Part shown: positions 9,588 through 19,700 of the stretch, piece by piece
Layout: every line of letters begins with the position of its first letter
Numbering within the stretch: position 1 is the first letter of the stretch
NCBI GenBank assembly: GCA_026545765.1
Contig: CM048843.1
Coordinates: 90,025,050-90,089,049, forward strand
DNA length: 64,000 nt
Reading direction: 5' to 3'
Source of the DNA: Plantago major
Taxonomy: Eukaryota; Streptophyta; Magnoliopsida; Lamiales; Plantaginaceae
Notes under the pieces: generated by a model
Databases searched by the model: none
What the model saw: the letters and a program-made list of their open reading frames with translations, nothing else
Told to the model about the DNA's origin: nothing
Translations under genes and position numbers: made by a program

Positions 9588-9599
9588 GCTCTGATACCA
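9588..9599 (-). other. Primer-binding site (initiator-Met tRNA)
   Basis: The minus strand reads TGGTATCAGAGC, the standard plant copia primer-binding site complementary to the 3' end of initiator methionine tRNA. It begins two bases (AG) after the end of the 5' LTR. This fixes both the orientation and the inner LTR boundary. Confidence 0.93.
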
Positions 9600-9974
9600 C
9601 TTGTTGGTCCAGATAACGGCGAAGTAAAAGACTAGAGGGGGGGGGGGGTGAATAGTCTTTTAAAACTTTTGTCGATAAACACAATTTCTCTGATATCTGG
9701 GAAGATATCTGATACTTAGATTCAGAGCGCGGAAGACTTAAGATAGATAAGTGTAGAAACAGTTAAAGTGTGTGTGTGTGTTGCTGAAATGTAAGTACAG
9801 AAATGTAAATAGCACAGCAAGTATAGTGGTATCTGGAGGTGGCGTAATCCTCCAACTAATCCACTTTGGTCTTCCAAAGACCTAGAATTCACTAGAATAG
9901 ATATTTGAGGTCACCTTACAAAGATCCTATTCTAAGACTTCTGAACAAATGGTTCCCAACCAAATGTTCCCCCT

Positions 9975-10125
9975 GAGTTATTCCCCGGCTTTCTCAGCCA
10001 AGTACTTCCTATACTCAGAAACCTTTTGAGTTATTCCCTAGCTTCCCAAGCTAAGTACTTCCTATACTCAATAACCTTGGAGTTATTCCCTAGCTTCCCA
10101 AGCTAAGTACTTCCTGTACTCCACG
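9975..10125. repeat. Three tandem 52-53 bp repeats inside the LTR
   Basis: Copies begin at 9975, 10028 and 10080. Each starts GAGTTATTCCC, continues through GCTTCCCAAGCTAAGTACTT (with differences in copy 1), and ends near TACTC. Copies 2 and 3 are nearly identical and copy 1 is more diverged. On the minus strand they lie downstream of the TATA box, in the transcribed R/U5 part. Confidence 0.85.
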
Positions 10126-10505
10126 CCAGTTATGGTGTTGGTTTTTGGTTTGAGTTGTCAGATGAGATTCTTATATTAACTTTTCAGTTAATCAGAATGC
10201 TCAGTGAATCAAGTATACTTAATACACTTTTCAATGTATGGTATCTTGTTTTTTTACTGACCCAAGTCTTATGATAACTGTTCAAGAGAATGAATCTCAA
10301 TTGTTTGATCTTTCGATTCAACTCCTTTACAGATAGCTTTACTTGTTTAGGATCAGGACACTTAGAACTTCAGTGCTACTCAAGATCAAAAGCTATAGTC
10401 ACAACAGTAAGCTTAAGGATAAGTAGTTTGCTTTGAGTAAGATATGTGTAAAGTTCAGCGTTTCTAAGTTTTCTAAGGTATCTTCTCAAGCAGTCCAAGT
10501 GTTGA

Positions 10506-10513
10506 TATTTATA
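10506..10513 (-). promoter_or_regulatory. LTR TATA box
   Basis: The minus strand reads CTATAAATATC here, a canonical TATA element about 590 bp inside the LTR. Transcription of the element would start roughly 25-35 bp further on, near 10475. That would make 10514-11097 the body of U3 and the rest R plus U5. Position and direction suit the LTR promoter. The start site itself is inferred. Confidence 0.6.
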
Positions 10514-11097
10514 GATGAATTTGAGTGCCGTTTGAATAGTATCCGTTACGCTCAAATTCAAACTATCGATATCTGTGTATAGTACTGTAGCAAGTTTGTC
10601 TTCTTCTTCAGAAGCTACCGTTGCTTTTATTCATACATCTCTGTCCGTGCATTAAATGCCTTGTACTATACTTTTGTCCTGTAGTGCCAACGGAACTATG
10701 CATTGTATCAGAGATGTTCATATCATCAGATATCTCTGAGTCTTTGCACGTTCTTATCTTCAACTTCAGACACCACTTAAATTGAAACAACTTTGTTTGC
10801 AATATGTATTTCTCTTTTCCAGAGATGTGGTTAAGGCTCGAGGTATCTGTAAGAAGATATCTGTGGACACTTTCCTTGTTTTCCAGATAGACCCTTTTGA
10901 TTCTCAGATATCTGTTGTGACCCAGTTTGTCCAAAACTTTTTGTGTCTTTAAGATATCTGGCCAAGGTATCTGTAAAACGATTTCAGTAATCTTGTGCAG
11001 TTCTTCAAATCTTCAAAGTCGTTGAGCTTCTTCTGCTTGGATGTCTTCTTCTTGGTCTTCTCTTCATAAAATAAAAATTACATTTTGAGACCTAACA

Positions 11098-11709
11098 TCC
11101 TATACAAGATTAACTAGACTAACGTACTAAGTAGGTTTCCTCTTTTACAATGTTCAAGTGAACCAAGAGTACTAGTCACCTTTCTGAGACTAAGATAGGT
11201 CATCATGTTGCTGATCAAAACTAAACAAATATTTCTAACAAAATATCTAACAAATTTCCTAACACATTTATATGTCTTATTAAGTCCAGAGGTCAAGTTT
11301 AAACCCTCAAATTTTCTATACACAGAAGGACAGAGGCCCCAAAGCCCTGGCACAAAAAGTTGTGCCAATGGCACCACGATCTGCCCCTTACGGTAAGGCA
11401 ATAAAAGAAACAATTTACGGGCATACGCCACAACCCATATCAATTTATCATCAAGTAAGCATGCATTGTCAAGAGGGGTTGTGTCGGACAGGACGTACCA
11501 AACAAAAGTACAAGGCATCAGCAAGGAAAATTGGCATATTATAAGCATGAAGGAGAAACACATCAACTAGCATCTTGACCAAATGTATCGCAAGAGCCTA
11601 TTACTAAAGACAAGCGCAATTACGGAAGCAGAAAGGGAAGGATACACTAGACATGCAAAAGGCGTGTAGCAAGTACAAGCAACTTTAACAAAAAATGAGG
11701 GGTAGTTAC
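11098..11709. other. Unassigned sequence between the copia LTR and the LINE tail
   Basis: About 610 bp with no recognisable gene, satellite monomer or element. The first five bases (TCCTA) should be the target-site copy of the copia insertion. A perfect 8-bp inverted repeat with a 4-base loop (TGGCACAA, AAAG, TTGTGCCA) sits at 11348-11367. A 150-codon minus-strand open frame across 11114-11566 has no motif I recognise and unremarkable composition. The stretch is probably old intergenic or degenerate element DNA. Confidence 0.5.
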
Positions 11710-12889
11710 TTTTTTTTTTTTTTTTTTAAAGAGATACTAATAATAAAATAATTAACGTCGTAATCTTGGTTACCCCATCGTCCAGTATGTCATGACTTTT
11801 AAGAAGTCAAGCAAGGAGTTAACGAGTATTGATCCGAGGATCCAGAACCAAGACCAAAGGGGGGAGAAACAGCCACTAATTGGATCCGTGATTTTCCCCA
11901 ATGGCAACGTTAATTATCCTATTACTAGAGACCTCTAAATTTATTCATTCACATAGGGAACTCAAGGGGGTTTAAAAGAACCCACAAACTTAAGGAGGTT
12001 AACAAGTTTCCATATTACAAAAAAGGAGTCCCTAATCTATTACAAGCTGCCAAAAACAACCACTTGCAGCTGTCTTCAGCAGGATGCTTGTGAGAAGTGC
12101 ATTCCATAAACTTGAAGTTCTTCCAAAATGCAGATTGTGTAGTCAAAAAGTGGATACAAGTAACAAGCTGAGCAAGCTCAACAGTTCCAAAAACTACTTC
12201 AAGGAGCAAAATATCTCTACCCATAGACAACATAATTTGCTTACTTGCTATTACAAGCCAATAGCTAAGTAAAGCATAAACAGAACCACAATAGAGTTTA
12301 GTGTAGTTACTGCACAAAAGATATACATCCATTTTCAATAGAGAACAGTTAACTGTTAGCAAGTTAGAAGTTAGCAAAAAGCCACCATTTTCCTCACAAA
12401 TTTCCTGCATGCCATTAGCAAACTTAGTGTGCACAAAACAGGAGAAGAAATTCAGTTCCAAAATAGATGAAGTCTAGAATCTCTTCCAAGACTGAGACAC
12501 AGTGTTATGTTGTTTAGCACCAACCAACCAAAAACTACCACCAGGGAAAGAGGGGTAGAATTCACATAGGATCAGATTTTGTGAATCATCATATCCCTGA
12601 CTATTGTATTGCCAGTACAGCTTAGAAAGAGAAGATGAAAGAGACCAGAATGACAGAATGGACTCTGCAGGGTGAAGAGATATGCAGGAGATAGTGGAAA
12701 AAAAAAAAGAAACTGGCAAAACAATATAAGGTAAGAAAATAAATCTTTGTTGAACACTGTTGCCATTGATATCATTTTTGCCATCTCCATCAACCGAGAG
12801 TTGCAAATCAATCCAGGTGTAGAAACTTCCATCATGAGTATGAAGGGTCCAGTCTGCAAAAAGGTCAACACTAACAAACAAGTGAGATC
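11710..12889 (-). other. LINE 3' untranslated region and poly(A) tail
   Basis: This runs from the ORF2 stop to the A18 tail (11710-11727). AT-rich sequence with GTGAATGAATAAATTTAG near 11940 offers a poly(A)-signal-like AATAAA, but about 220 bases before the tail. Two open frames of about 140 codons occur in it (12474-12893, whose ATG overlaps the ORF2 stop as ATGA, and 12015-12461). I see no domain in either and treat them as chance. Confidence 0.75.
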
Positions 12890-15800
12890 TCATTTAGGAA
12901 TTCTAAGATAGGGTATTCCAGTATTGTCAGAGTAAACCATTTGCTTGACCAAGGGATTACATACTCCAATGAGTATTTCTCTGTTCAGATTCTTAGCAAG
13001 GGCTTCTTTAGCAAGATAGTCCGCAACTGAATTACCTTCTCTGTGAATGTGCCTGAAAGTGACTTCCATTTCAGAGCTGCAATCAAGAACTTGCTGATAA
13101 GTGTGCAGCAATTTCCAGTGTACTACAGAGTGAGCATGACTGAGAGATTGAGTCACACTAAGGGCATCCGACTCTACAACAACTTTTGTATGCCCCGAAG
13201 TCTTGCAAAGTTGCAAACCAACAAGAATGGCTTCAAGTTCAGCTTGAAAAGTGGTTCTCCTCCCAAGTACCCTTTGGAAAATCCTTAAAACTCTCCCATT
13301 AGGACATCTCACAATACCAGCAGCAGCTGCAATATGTGACAAAGAGTGCACAGAAGCATCTGTGTTCAACTTTACCCAGGTAGCAGGCGGTCTATTCCAA
13401 TAGACCAGAATCAGAGGTTTGGGAAGCGCACTTTTTAATTGAAAGCCCCAGAATTTAACTAGAGATGTATCACCTTTCCACATAGATACAGGTACACTGA
13501 AAGCATGGTGTATGAGATACAAGTGCTTCATAGTAGCTGCAATGATGTTATGAGCAGAGATCAGCTTGTTCCTATACTTAGAGTCATTCCTGGCCTTCCA
13601 AGCATACCAAGCCAACAACATAGGTACAAGGACTCTGATATGATCTTTTTTCACAAAATCTGATGATTCTCTCCAAGCAAGAATCCTGGTAGATACTGAG
13701 TGTTGGGATAAGCAAGGCACAAGCAGCAGGTCTGAAAACCATTTCCATGCCTTATGTGCAGCAGCATTGTGCAGAAGAACATGCTCCATAGTCTCTAGTT
13801 GTCTGCAACACTGACACTTGGATGCCAGTTCAACACATTTCCTTTGAATCCTACAATCAACAGGTAGCCATCCTTGTAGAATTTTCCACCAGAAGATAGA
13901 GATGGTGGGAGAAATATACGGGCTCCAGATAATTGCAAAAATAGGGCTCACAGGTTTTGTATCTCTCACTATCTCCCTAGCAGAAGCAGTGCTAAACTTT
14001 CCATCAAGTGTAGGCTTCCAAATGGGACAAGCCTGAGTGCCAAGGGAACAAGGAATGTTAAGAACAATACTTGTTCTAACTTGCAGGGGAAGAACACAGA
14101 GCATTTCCATGTTCCAACAATCTGTCAGCATCCAAGATTGAATGAGAGCATGATCTACATTTCCAGACTGTAGACTCTGCTGAAATTCATCTACTGACAA
14201 GGAGTGTAGCCAATGATCAAACCACAGATAAGCTTTGCCTTCCCCAATTTTCCAAAACATCTGTTCTTGTGCCAAGATACTCACATTGAAAAGTCTTCTC
14301 CAAGTGGGAGAATCAGATGGCTTAGGTACCCTAAGGCCAGGGAAAAAGAACTTTCCATACTTTTCATTCATAAAAACAGCCCAAAGAGATCTGTTTTCCC
14401 TAAATCTAAACCACATCTTAAGGGAAAAAGCCTGATTCATGTCAGAAAGACTACACACATTTAAACCAGATTCCTCCACAGGGTAGTAGCAATTTTTCCA
14501 TTTTGTCCAATGCAATTTCTTGGGACCATTAATAGCACCCCAAAAGAATTTTGTAAACAATTGCTCAATCTCATAAAAAATAGCTTTGGGAGGCTGCAAA
14601 ACTTGAAGTAAATAAACAGGGAGGGAATTTAAAACACTCTTTATCAAGGTAAGCCTGCCTCCTTGAGACATGAGATCTAAGTTCCATCCCAAAAATTTTG
14701 CTCTAATCTTATCCAACAGAGGTAAATACAAACACTTTTTCTTTTTTCCTTTGGATATGGGAGCACCCAAGTACATGAAAGGAAAACACATTTCAGGCAT
14801 GTTCAAAGTATTTAAAATCAAAGCTTTATTTGCTCTTTTCCCAGGCAGACAGCCACTTTTGCTCAGATTAACTTTTTGACCAGTCTGAGATTCATATTTT
14901 TGTAAAAAATCTTTTAAAAGATTAATACTGGCAATAGAACCATTGCAAAAAATGACACAATCATCAGCATAAGCTAAATGAGAAATTGGGATACCTTTGG
15001 GGACTTTGAAGTACATGAAAGGGTTTTCCTGAAAAAGAGCATTCAAAGATCTAGATAGATACTCATTCATCAAAATGAACAAAGCAGGGGACATGGGGTC
15101 CCCCTGCCTCAGTCCCTGCTTAGCATGTATAAAACCACAAGCTTCTCCATTCACCAAAATGCTATAATGACAATTAGACACTATATTCATAACCAATCTG
15201 ACCCAAACAGTATCAAAGCCAAAAGCAAAAAGCATTTGTTCAAGAAACCCCCAATGTACTCTATCATATGCTTTCATCATATCCAGTTTCACAATAACAT
15301 TAGCCCCTTTGATTTTATTATCTACAGCATGTGCAATTTCTTGAGTCAAAAGGATGTTATCCACTATTGCTCTACCCTTAACAAAACCACTTTGGTTTAA
15401 AGATATCAAAACAGGGAGGAAGGAAGCTAGTCTATCATTCAACAATTTTGAAATGATTTTTAGCACATTTGAACATAAGCTAACAGGTCTGTAATCACTC
15501 CAGACTTGAGGGCTCTCTTTTTTGGGGATCAGAGCAAGTAAAGTGTGAGAGAAGCCTAAAGGTAACACATTACCACCAAAAAAATCAAGGACACCTTCTA
15601 GCAGATCAAACTTAATTATCTTCCAAGCAACTTGAAAGAATTTACCTGTAAATCCATCTGGGCCTGGGGCAGAATCAGCCTTAAGCCCTTTGATTACATT
15701 GTGAAGTTCATCCAGAGTAGGAAGCTTACACAGTTCTGCATTCATCTCAGAAGACACCTCACATTGAGGTTGAGTCAAGGTGGGAAGTTCCAGTTCTACA

Positions 15801-16429
15801 GTCAGTCCTGCAAAATGTTTATTGAAAAAATCCACTGCTGAGTCCTTCACTCTATCAGGAGTACTGAGCTCCTCTCCCTCATGATGAATAGAGTGAATCC
15901 CCATCCTTGCTCTTTTCCTTTTTGCCATACAGTGAAAGAGAGTAGTATTCCTTTCTCCCATTGCACACCAATTGGCAGATGCTTTCTGCCTCCAAAATTC
16001 TTCTTCTTGATCCAAAGCCAAATTATATTGACTTTGTTTTCTTTTGAGAACAGCTGAATTCAAGGAACAAGGATTAGACTGTACAGCCTGCTCAGCAATT
16101 AACACCTCTGCTTCTAGCTTTTTAACTCTTTCAAACACATTTCCAAAAACCTATTTATTCCAACATTGAAGAAACTGTTTAAGTCTCAAAAGTTTTTCTT
16201 TTAATTTTTTTAAACCAACATTCCTTGCAGGGATGTTCCAATTTGATTCAACTTCTTTCAAAAAATCCTGATGTAAAGTCCACATGTTTAGAAACCTAAA
16301 GGAAGATATAGGTCTAGACAAGGAAGTTAAAAAAGTTAGGAGCAGGGGTCTATGATCAGATTCTTGTAACATACCATGAGAAACATTAGTATTGTAAAAA
16401 GTATCAGACCATACATAATTCAAGAGCAG
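12890..16429 (-). pseudogene. LINE ORF2: endonuclease tail, reverse transcriptase, RNase H (one nonsense codon)
   Basis: One frame runs from the satellite junction to the TGA at 12890-12892, interrupted only by a TAG at 16151-16153 (between CWNK and VFGNVF). Upstream of that stop, SDHRPLLL is the closing motif of the L1 endonuclease. Numbering from the Met at 16138 (1,082 codons): RT motifs are SAPGPDGF (156-163), LDMMKAYD (285-292), QGLRQGDPMSP (341-351) and the YADD active site (390-393). A Cys/His region with FWWKILQGWLP resembles zf-RVT. RNase H spans about 922-1060 with D927, E967, D991 and D1040 in the expected motifs. The protein would nick target DNA and copy LINE RNA in place. Apart from the single stop and the truncation it is well preserved. 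Confidence 0.93.
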
Positions 16430-16786
16430 TATTGAACTATTTTTCTTGATTGAACCTCGATTTAAAAACGTATTTTAGAGACCTCTTGTCTTCAATAAAA
16501 CTCAAAGGGTGTAGTACACGATTTTTTGTGAAACACTTGGTAGAGTAAGTTTGTGTCAATTTTTATTCACATGACATGGTTTGTGGTATGAAACCTATTC
16601 TACGCACATATTGAACTATTTTTCTTGATTGAACCTCGATTTAAAAACGTATTTCAGAGACCTCCTGTCTTCAATAAAACTCAAAGGGGTAGTACACGAT
16701 TTTTTGTGAAACACTCGATAGAGTTAATTTGTGTCAAATATTATTCACATTATATGGTTTGTGGTATGAAACCTATTCTACGCACA

Positions 16787-19700
16787 TATTGAACTATTTT
16801 GGTTGATCAAACCTCGATTTAAAAAAGTATTTCCGAGACCTCTTGTCTTCAATAAAACTCAAAGGGGTAGTACACGATTTTTTGTGAAACACTTGGTAGA
16901 GTAAGATTGTGTCAATTTTTATTCACATGACATGGTTTGTGGTATGAAACCTATTCCACGCACATATTGAACTATTTTTCTTGATTGAACCTCGATTTAA
17001 AAACGTATTTCAGAGACCTCTTGTCTTCAATAAAACTCAAAGGGGGTAGTACACGATTTTTTGTGAAACACTTGGTAGAGTAAGTTTGTGTCAATTTTTA
17101 TTCACATGACACGGTTTGTGGTATGAAACCTATTCTACGCTCATGTTGAACTATTTTTCTTGATTGAACCTCGATTTAAAAACGTATTTCAGAGACCTCT
17201 TGTCTTCAATAAAACTCAAAGGGGTAGTATACAATTTTTTTTGAAACACTCGATAGAGTTAATTTGTGTCAAATATTATTCACATTATATGGTTTGTGGT
17301 ATGAAACCTATTCTACGCACATATTGAACTATTTTGGTTGATCAAACCTCGATTTTAAAACGTATTTCCGAGACCTCTTGTCTTCAATAAAACTCAAAAG
17401 GGGTAGTACACGATTTTTTGTTAAACACTTGGTAGAGTAAGTTTGTGTCAATTTTTATTCACATGACATGGTTTGTGGTATGAAACCTATTCTACGCACA
17501 TATTGAACTATTTTTCTTGATTGAACCTCGATTTAAAAACGTATTTTAGAGACCTCTTGTCTTCAATAAAACTCAAAGGGTGTAGTACACGATTTTTTGT
17601 GAAACACTTGGTAGAGTAAGTTTGTGTCAATTTATATTCACATGACATGGTTTGTGGTATGAAACCTATTCTACGCACATATTGAACTATTTTTCTTGAT
17701 TGAACCTCGATTTAAAAACGTATTTCAGAGACCCCTTGTCTTCAATAAAACTCAAAGGGGGTAGTACACGATTTTTTGTGAAACACTCGATAAACATTAT
17801 ATGGTTTGTGGTATGAAACCTATTCTACGCACATATTGAACTATTTTGGTTGATCAAACCTCGATTTAAAAAAGTATTTCCGAGACCTCTTGTCTTCAAT
17901 AAAACTCAAAGGGGGTAGTACACGATTTTTTGTGAAACACTTGGTAGAGTAAGATTGTGTCAATTTTTATTCACATGACATGGTTTGTGGTATGAAACCT
18001 ATTCCACGCACATATTGAACTATTTTTCTTGATTGAACCTCGATTTAAAAACGTATTTGAGACCTCTCGTCTTCAATAAAACACTAAGGTGGGAGTACAA
18101 GAATTATTGTGAAACACTTGGTAGAGTAAGTTTGTGTCAATTTTTATTCACATGACATGGTTTGTGGTATGAAACCTATTCTACGCACATATTGAACTAT
18201 TTTTCTTGATTGAACCTCGATTTAAAAACGTATTTGAGAGACCTCTTGTCTTCAATAAAACTCAAAGGGTGTAGTACACGATTTTTTTTGAAACACTTGG
18301 TAGAGTAAGTTTGTGTCAATTTTTATTCACATGACATGGTTTGTGGTATGAAACCTATTCTACGTACATATTGAACTATTTTTCTTGATTGAACCTCGAT
18401 TTAAAAACGTATTTCAGAGACCTCTTGTCTTCAATAAAACTCAAAGGGGGTAGTACACGATTTTTTGTGAAACACTCGATAGAGTTAATTTGTGTCAAAT
18501 ATTATTCACATTATATGGTTTGTGGTATGAAACCTATTCTACGCACATATTGAACAATTTTGGTTGATCAAACGTCTATTTAAAAACGTATTTCCGAGAC
18601 CTCTTGTCTTCAATAAAACTCAAAGGGGGTAGTACACAATTTTTTGTTAAACACTTGGTAGAGTAAGTTTGTGTCAATTTTTATTCACATGACATGGTTT
18701 GTGGTATGAAACCTATTCTACGCACATATTGAACTATTTTTCTTGATTGAACCTCGATTTAAAAACGTATTTGAGAGACCTCTTGTCTTCAATAAAACTC
18801 AAAGGGTGTAGTACACGATTTTTTTTGAAACACTTGGTAGAGTAAGTTTGTGTCAATTTTTATTCACATGACATGGTTTGTGGTATGAAACCTATTCTAC
18901 GTACATATTGAACTATTTTTCTTGATTGAACCTCGATTTAAAAACGTATTTCAGAGACCTCTTGTCTTCAATAAAACTCAAAGGGGGTAGTACACGATTT
19001 TTTGTGAAACACTCGATAGAGTTAATTTGTGTCAAATATTATTCACATTTTATGGTTTGTGGTATGAAACCTATTCTACGCACATATTGAACTATTTTGG
19101 TTGATCAAACCTCGATTTTAAAACGTATTTCCGAGACCTTTTGTCTTCAATAAAACTCAAAGGGGGTAGTACACGATTTTTTGTGAAACACTCGATAGAG
19201 TTAATTTGTGTCAAATATTATTCACATTATATGGTTTGTGGTATGATACCTATTCTACGCACATATTGAACTATTTTGGTTGATCAAACCTCGATTTTAA
19301 AACGTATTTCCGAGACCTCTTGTCTTCAATAAAACTCAAAGGGGGTAGTACACGATTTTTTGTTAAACACTTGGTAGAGTAAGTTTGTGTCAATTTTTAT
19401 TCACATGACATGGTTTGTGGTATAAAACCTATTCTACGCACATATTGAACTATTTTTCTTGATTGAACCTCGATTTAAAAACGTATTTTAGAGACCTCTT
19501 GTCTTCAATAAAACTCAAAGGGTGTAGTACACGATTTTTTGTGAAACACTTGGTAGAGTAAGTTTGTGTCAATTTTTATTCACATGACATGGTTTGTGGT
19601 ATGAAACCTATTCTACGCACATATTGAACTATTTTTCTTGATTGAACCTCGATTTAAAAATGTATTTCAGAGACCTCTTGTCTTCAATAAAACTCAAAGG

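Larger units (their letters stand above)
1..11097 (-). mobile_element. Ty1/copia LTR retrotransposon, Sirevirus-like, partial and decayed
   Basis: Read on the minus strand, the order is 5' LTR, initiator-Met primer-binding site, gag, protease, integrase, reverse transcriptase, RNase H, then an additional sense-strand gene. Integrase before reverse transcriptase is diagnostic of copia elements. The long LTR (about 1.5 kb), the AG dinucleotide between LTR and primer-binding site, the enlarged coiled-coil gag and the extra gene after pol are traits known from the Sirevirus (SIRE/Maximus) lineage; that lineage assignment is inference. The 3' LTR, polypurine tract and second target-site copy lie beyond the left edge. 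The 5 bases next to the 5' LTR (11098-11102, TCCTA) are the expected target-site copy. Many frameshifts and nonsense codons make this copy non-autonomous. Confidence 0.93.
9602..11097 (-). repeat. 5' long terminal repeat of the copia element
   Basis: The LTR is bounded on the right by AACA (minus strand TGTT) at 11094-11097. On the left it is bounded by TGTTGGTCCAG starting at 9602, so on the minus strand it begins TGTTAGGTC and ends GGACCAACA. The inner edge is fixed by the primer-binding site two bases away. The outer edge is inferred from the matching TGTT/AACA terminal pattern, because the partner LTR is outside the window. Length is 1,496 bp. It holds a TATA box, a triplicated 52-bp repeat, several AGATATCT palindromes and a 12-base G run at 9637-9648. 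I see no coding sequence in it. Confidence 0.82.
11710..16429 (-). mobile_element. L1-type LINE, 5'-truncated
   Basis: A non-LTR retrotransposon on the minus strand. It has the last part of the apurinic endonuclease, a complete reverse transcriptase, a zf-RVT-like region, a C-terminal RNase H, a 3' untranslated region of about 1.16 kb and an A18 tail (T run 11710-11727 on the + strand). The 5' end is missing: ORF1 and most of the endonuclease are gone and satellite DNA begins at 16430. The RNase H domain places it in the plant L1 group that carries this extra domain. Truncation at the 5' end is normal for target-primed reverse transcription, but the missing target-site duplication leaves the origin of this junction open. 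Confidence 0.92.

Noticed and set aside
11348-11367. Hairpin TGGCACAA/TTGTGCCA as a terminator or small-RNA precursor
   Set aside because: An 8-bp stem is too short for a plant microRNA precursor and there is no supporting context.
11114-11566. 150-codon minus-strand open frame between LTR and LINE
   Set aside because: No domain or motif recognised; overlapping frames exist on the other strand and the composition looks like chance.
11690-11710. Resemblance of the flank GAGGGGTAGTTAC beside the LINE tail to the satellite segment AAAGGGGTAGTACAC, as a target-site remnant
   Set aside because: The similarity covers only about ten bases, the rest of the flank is not satellite, and the LINE's other end joins the monomer at a different phase.
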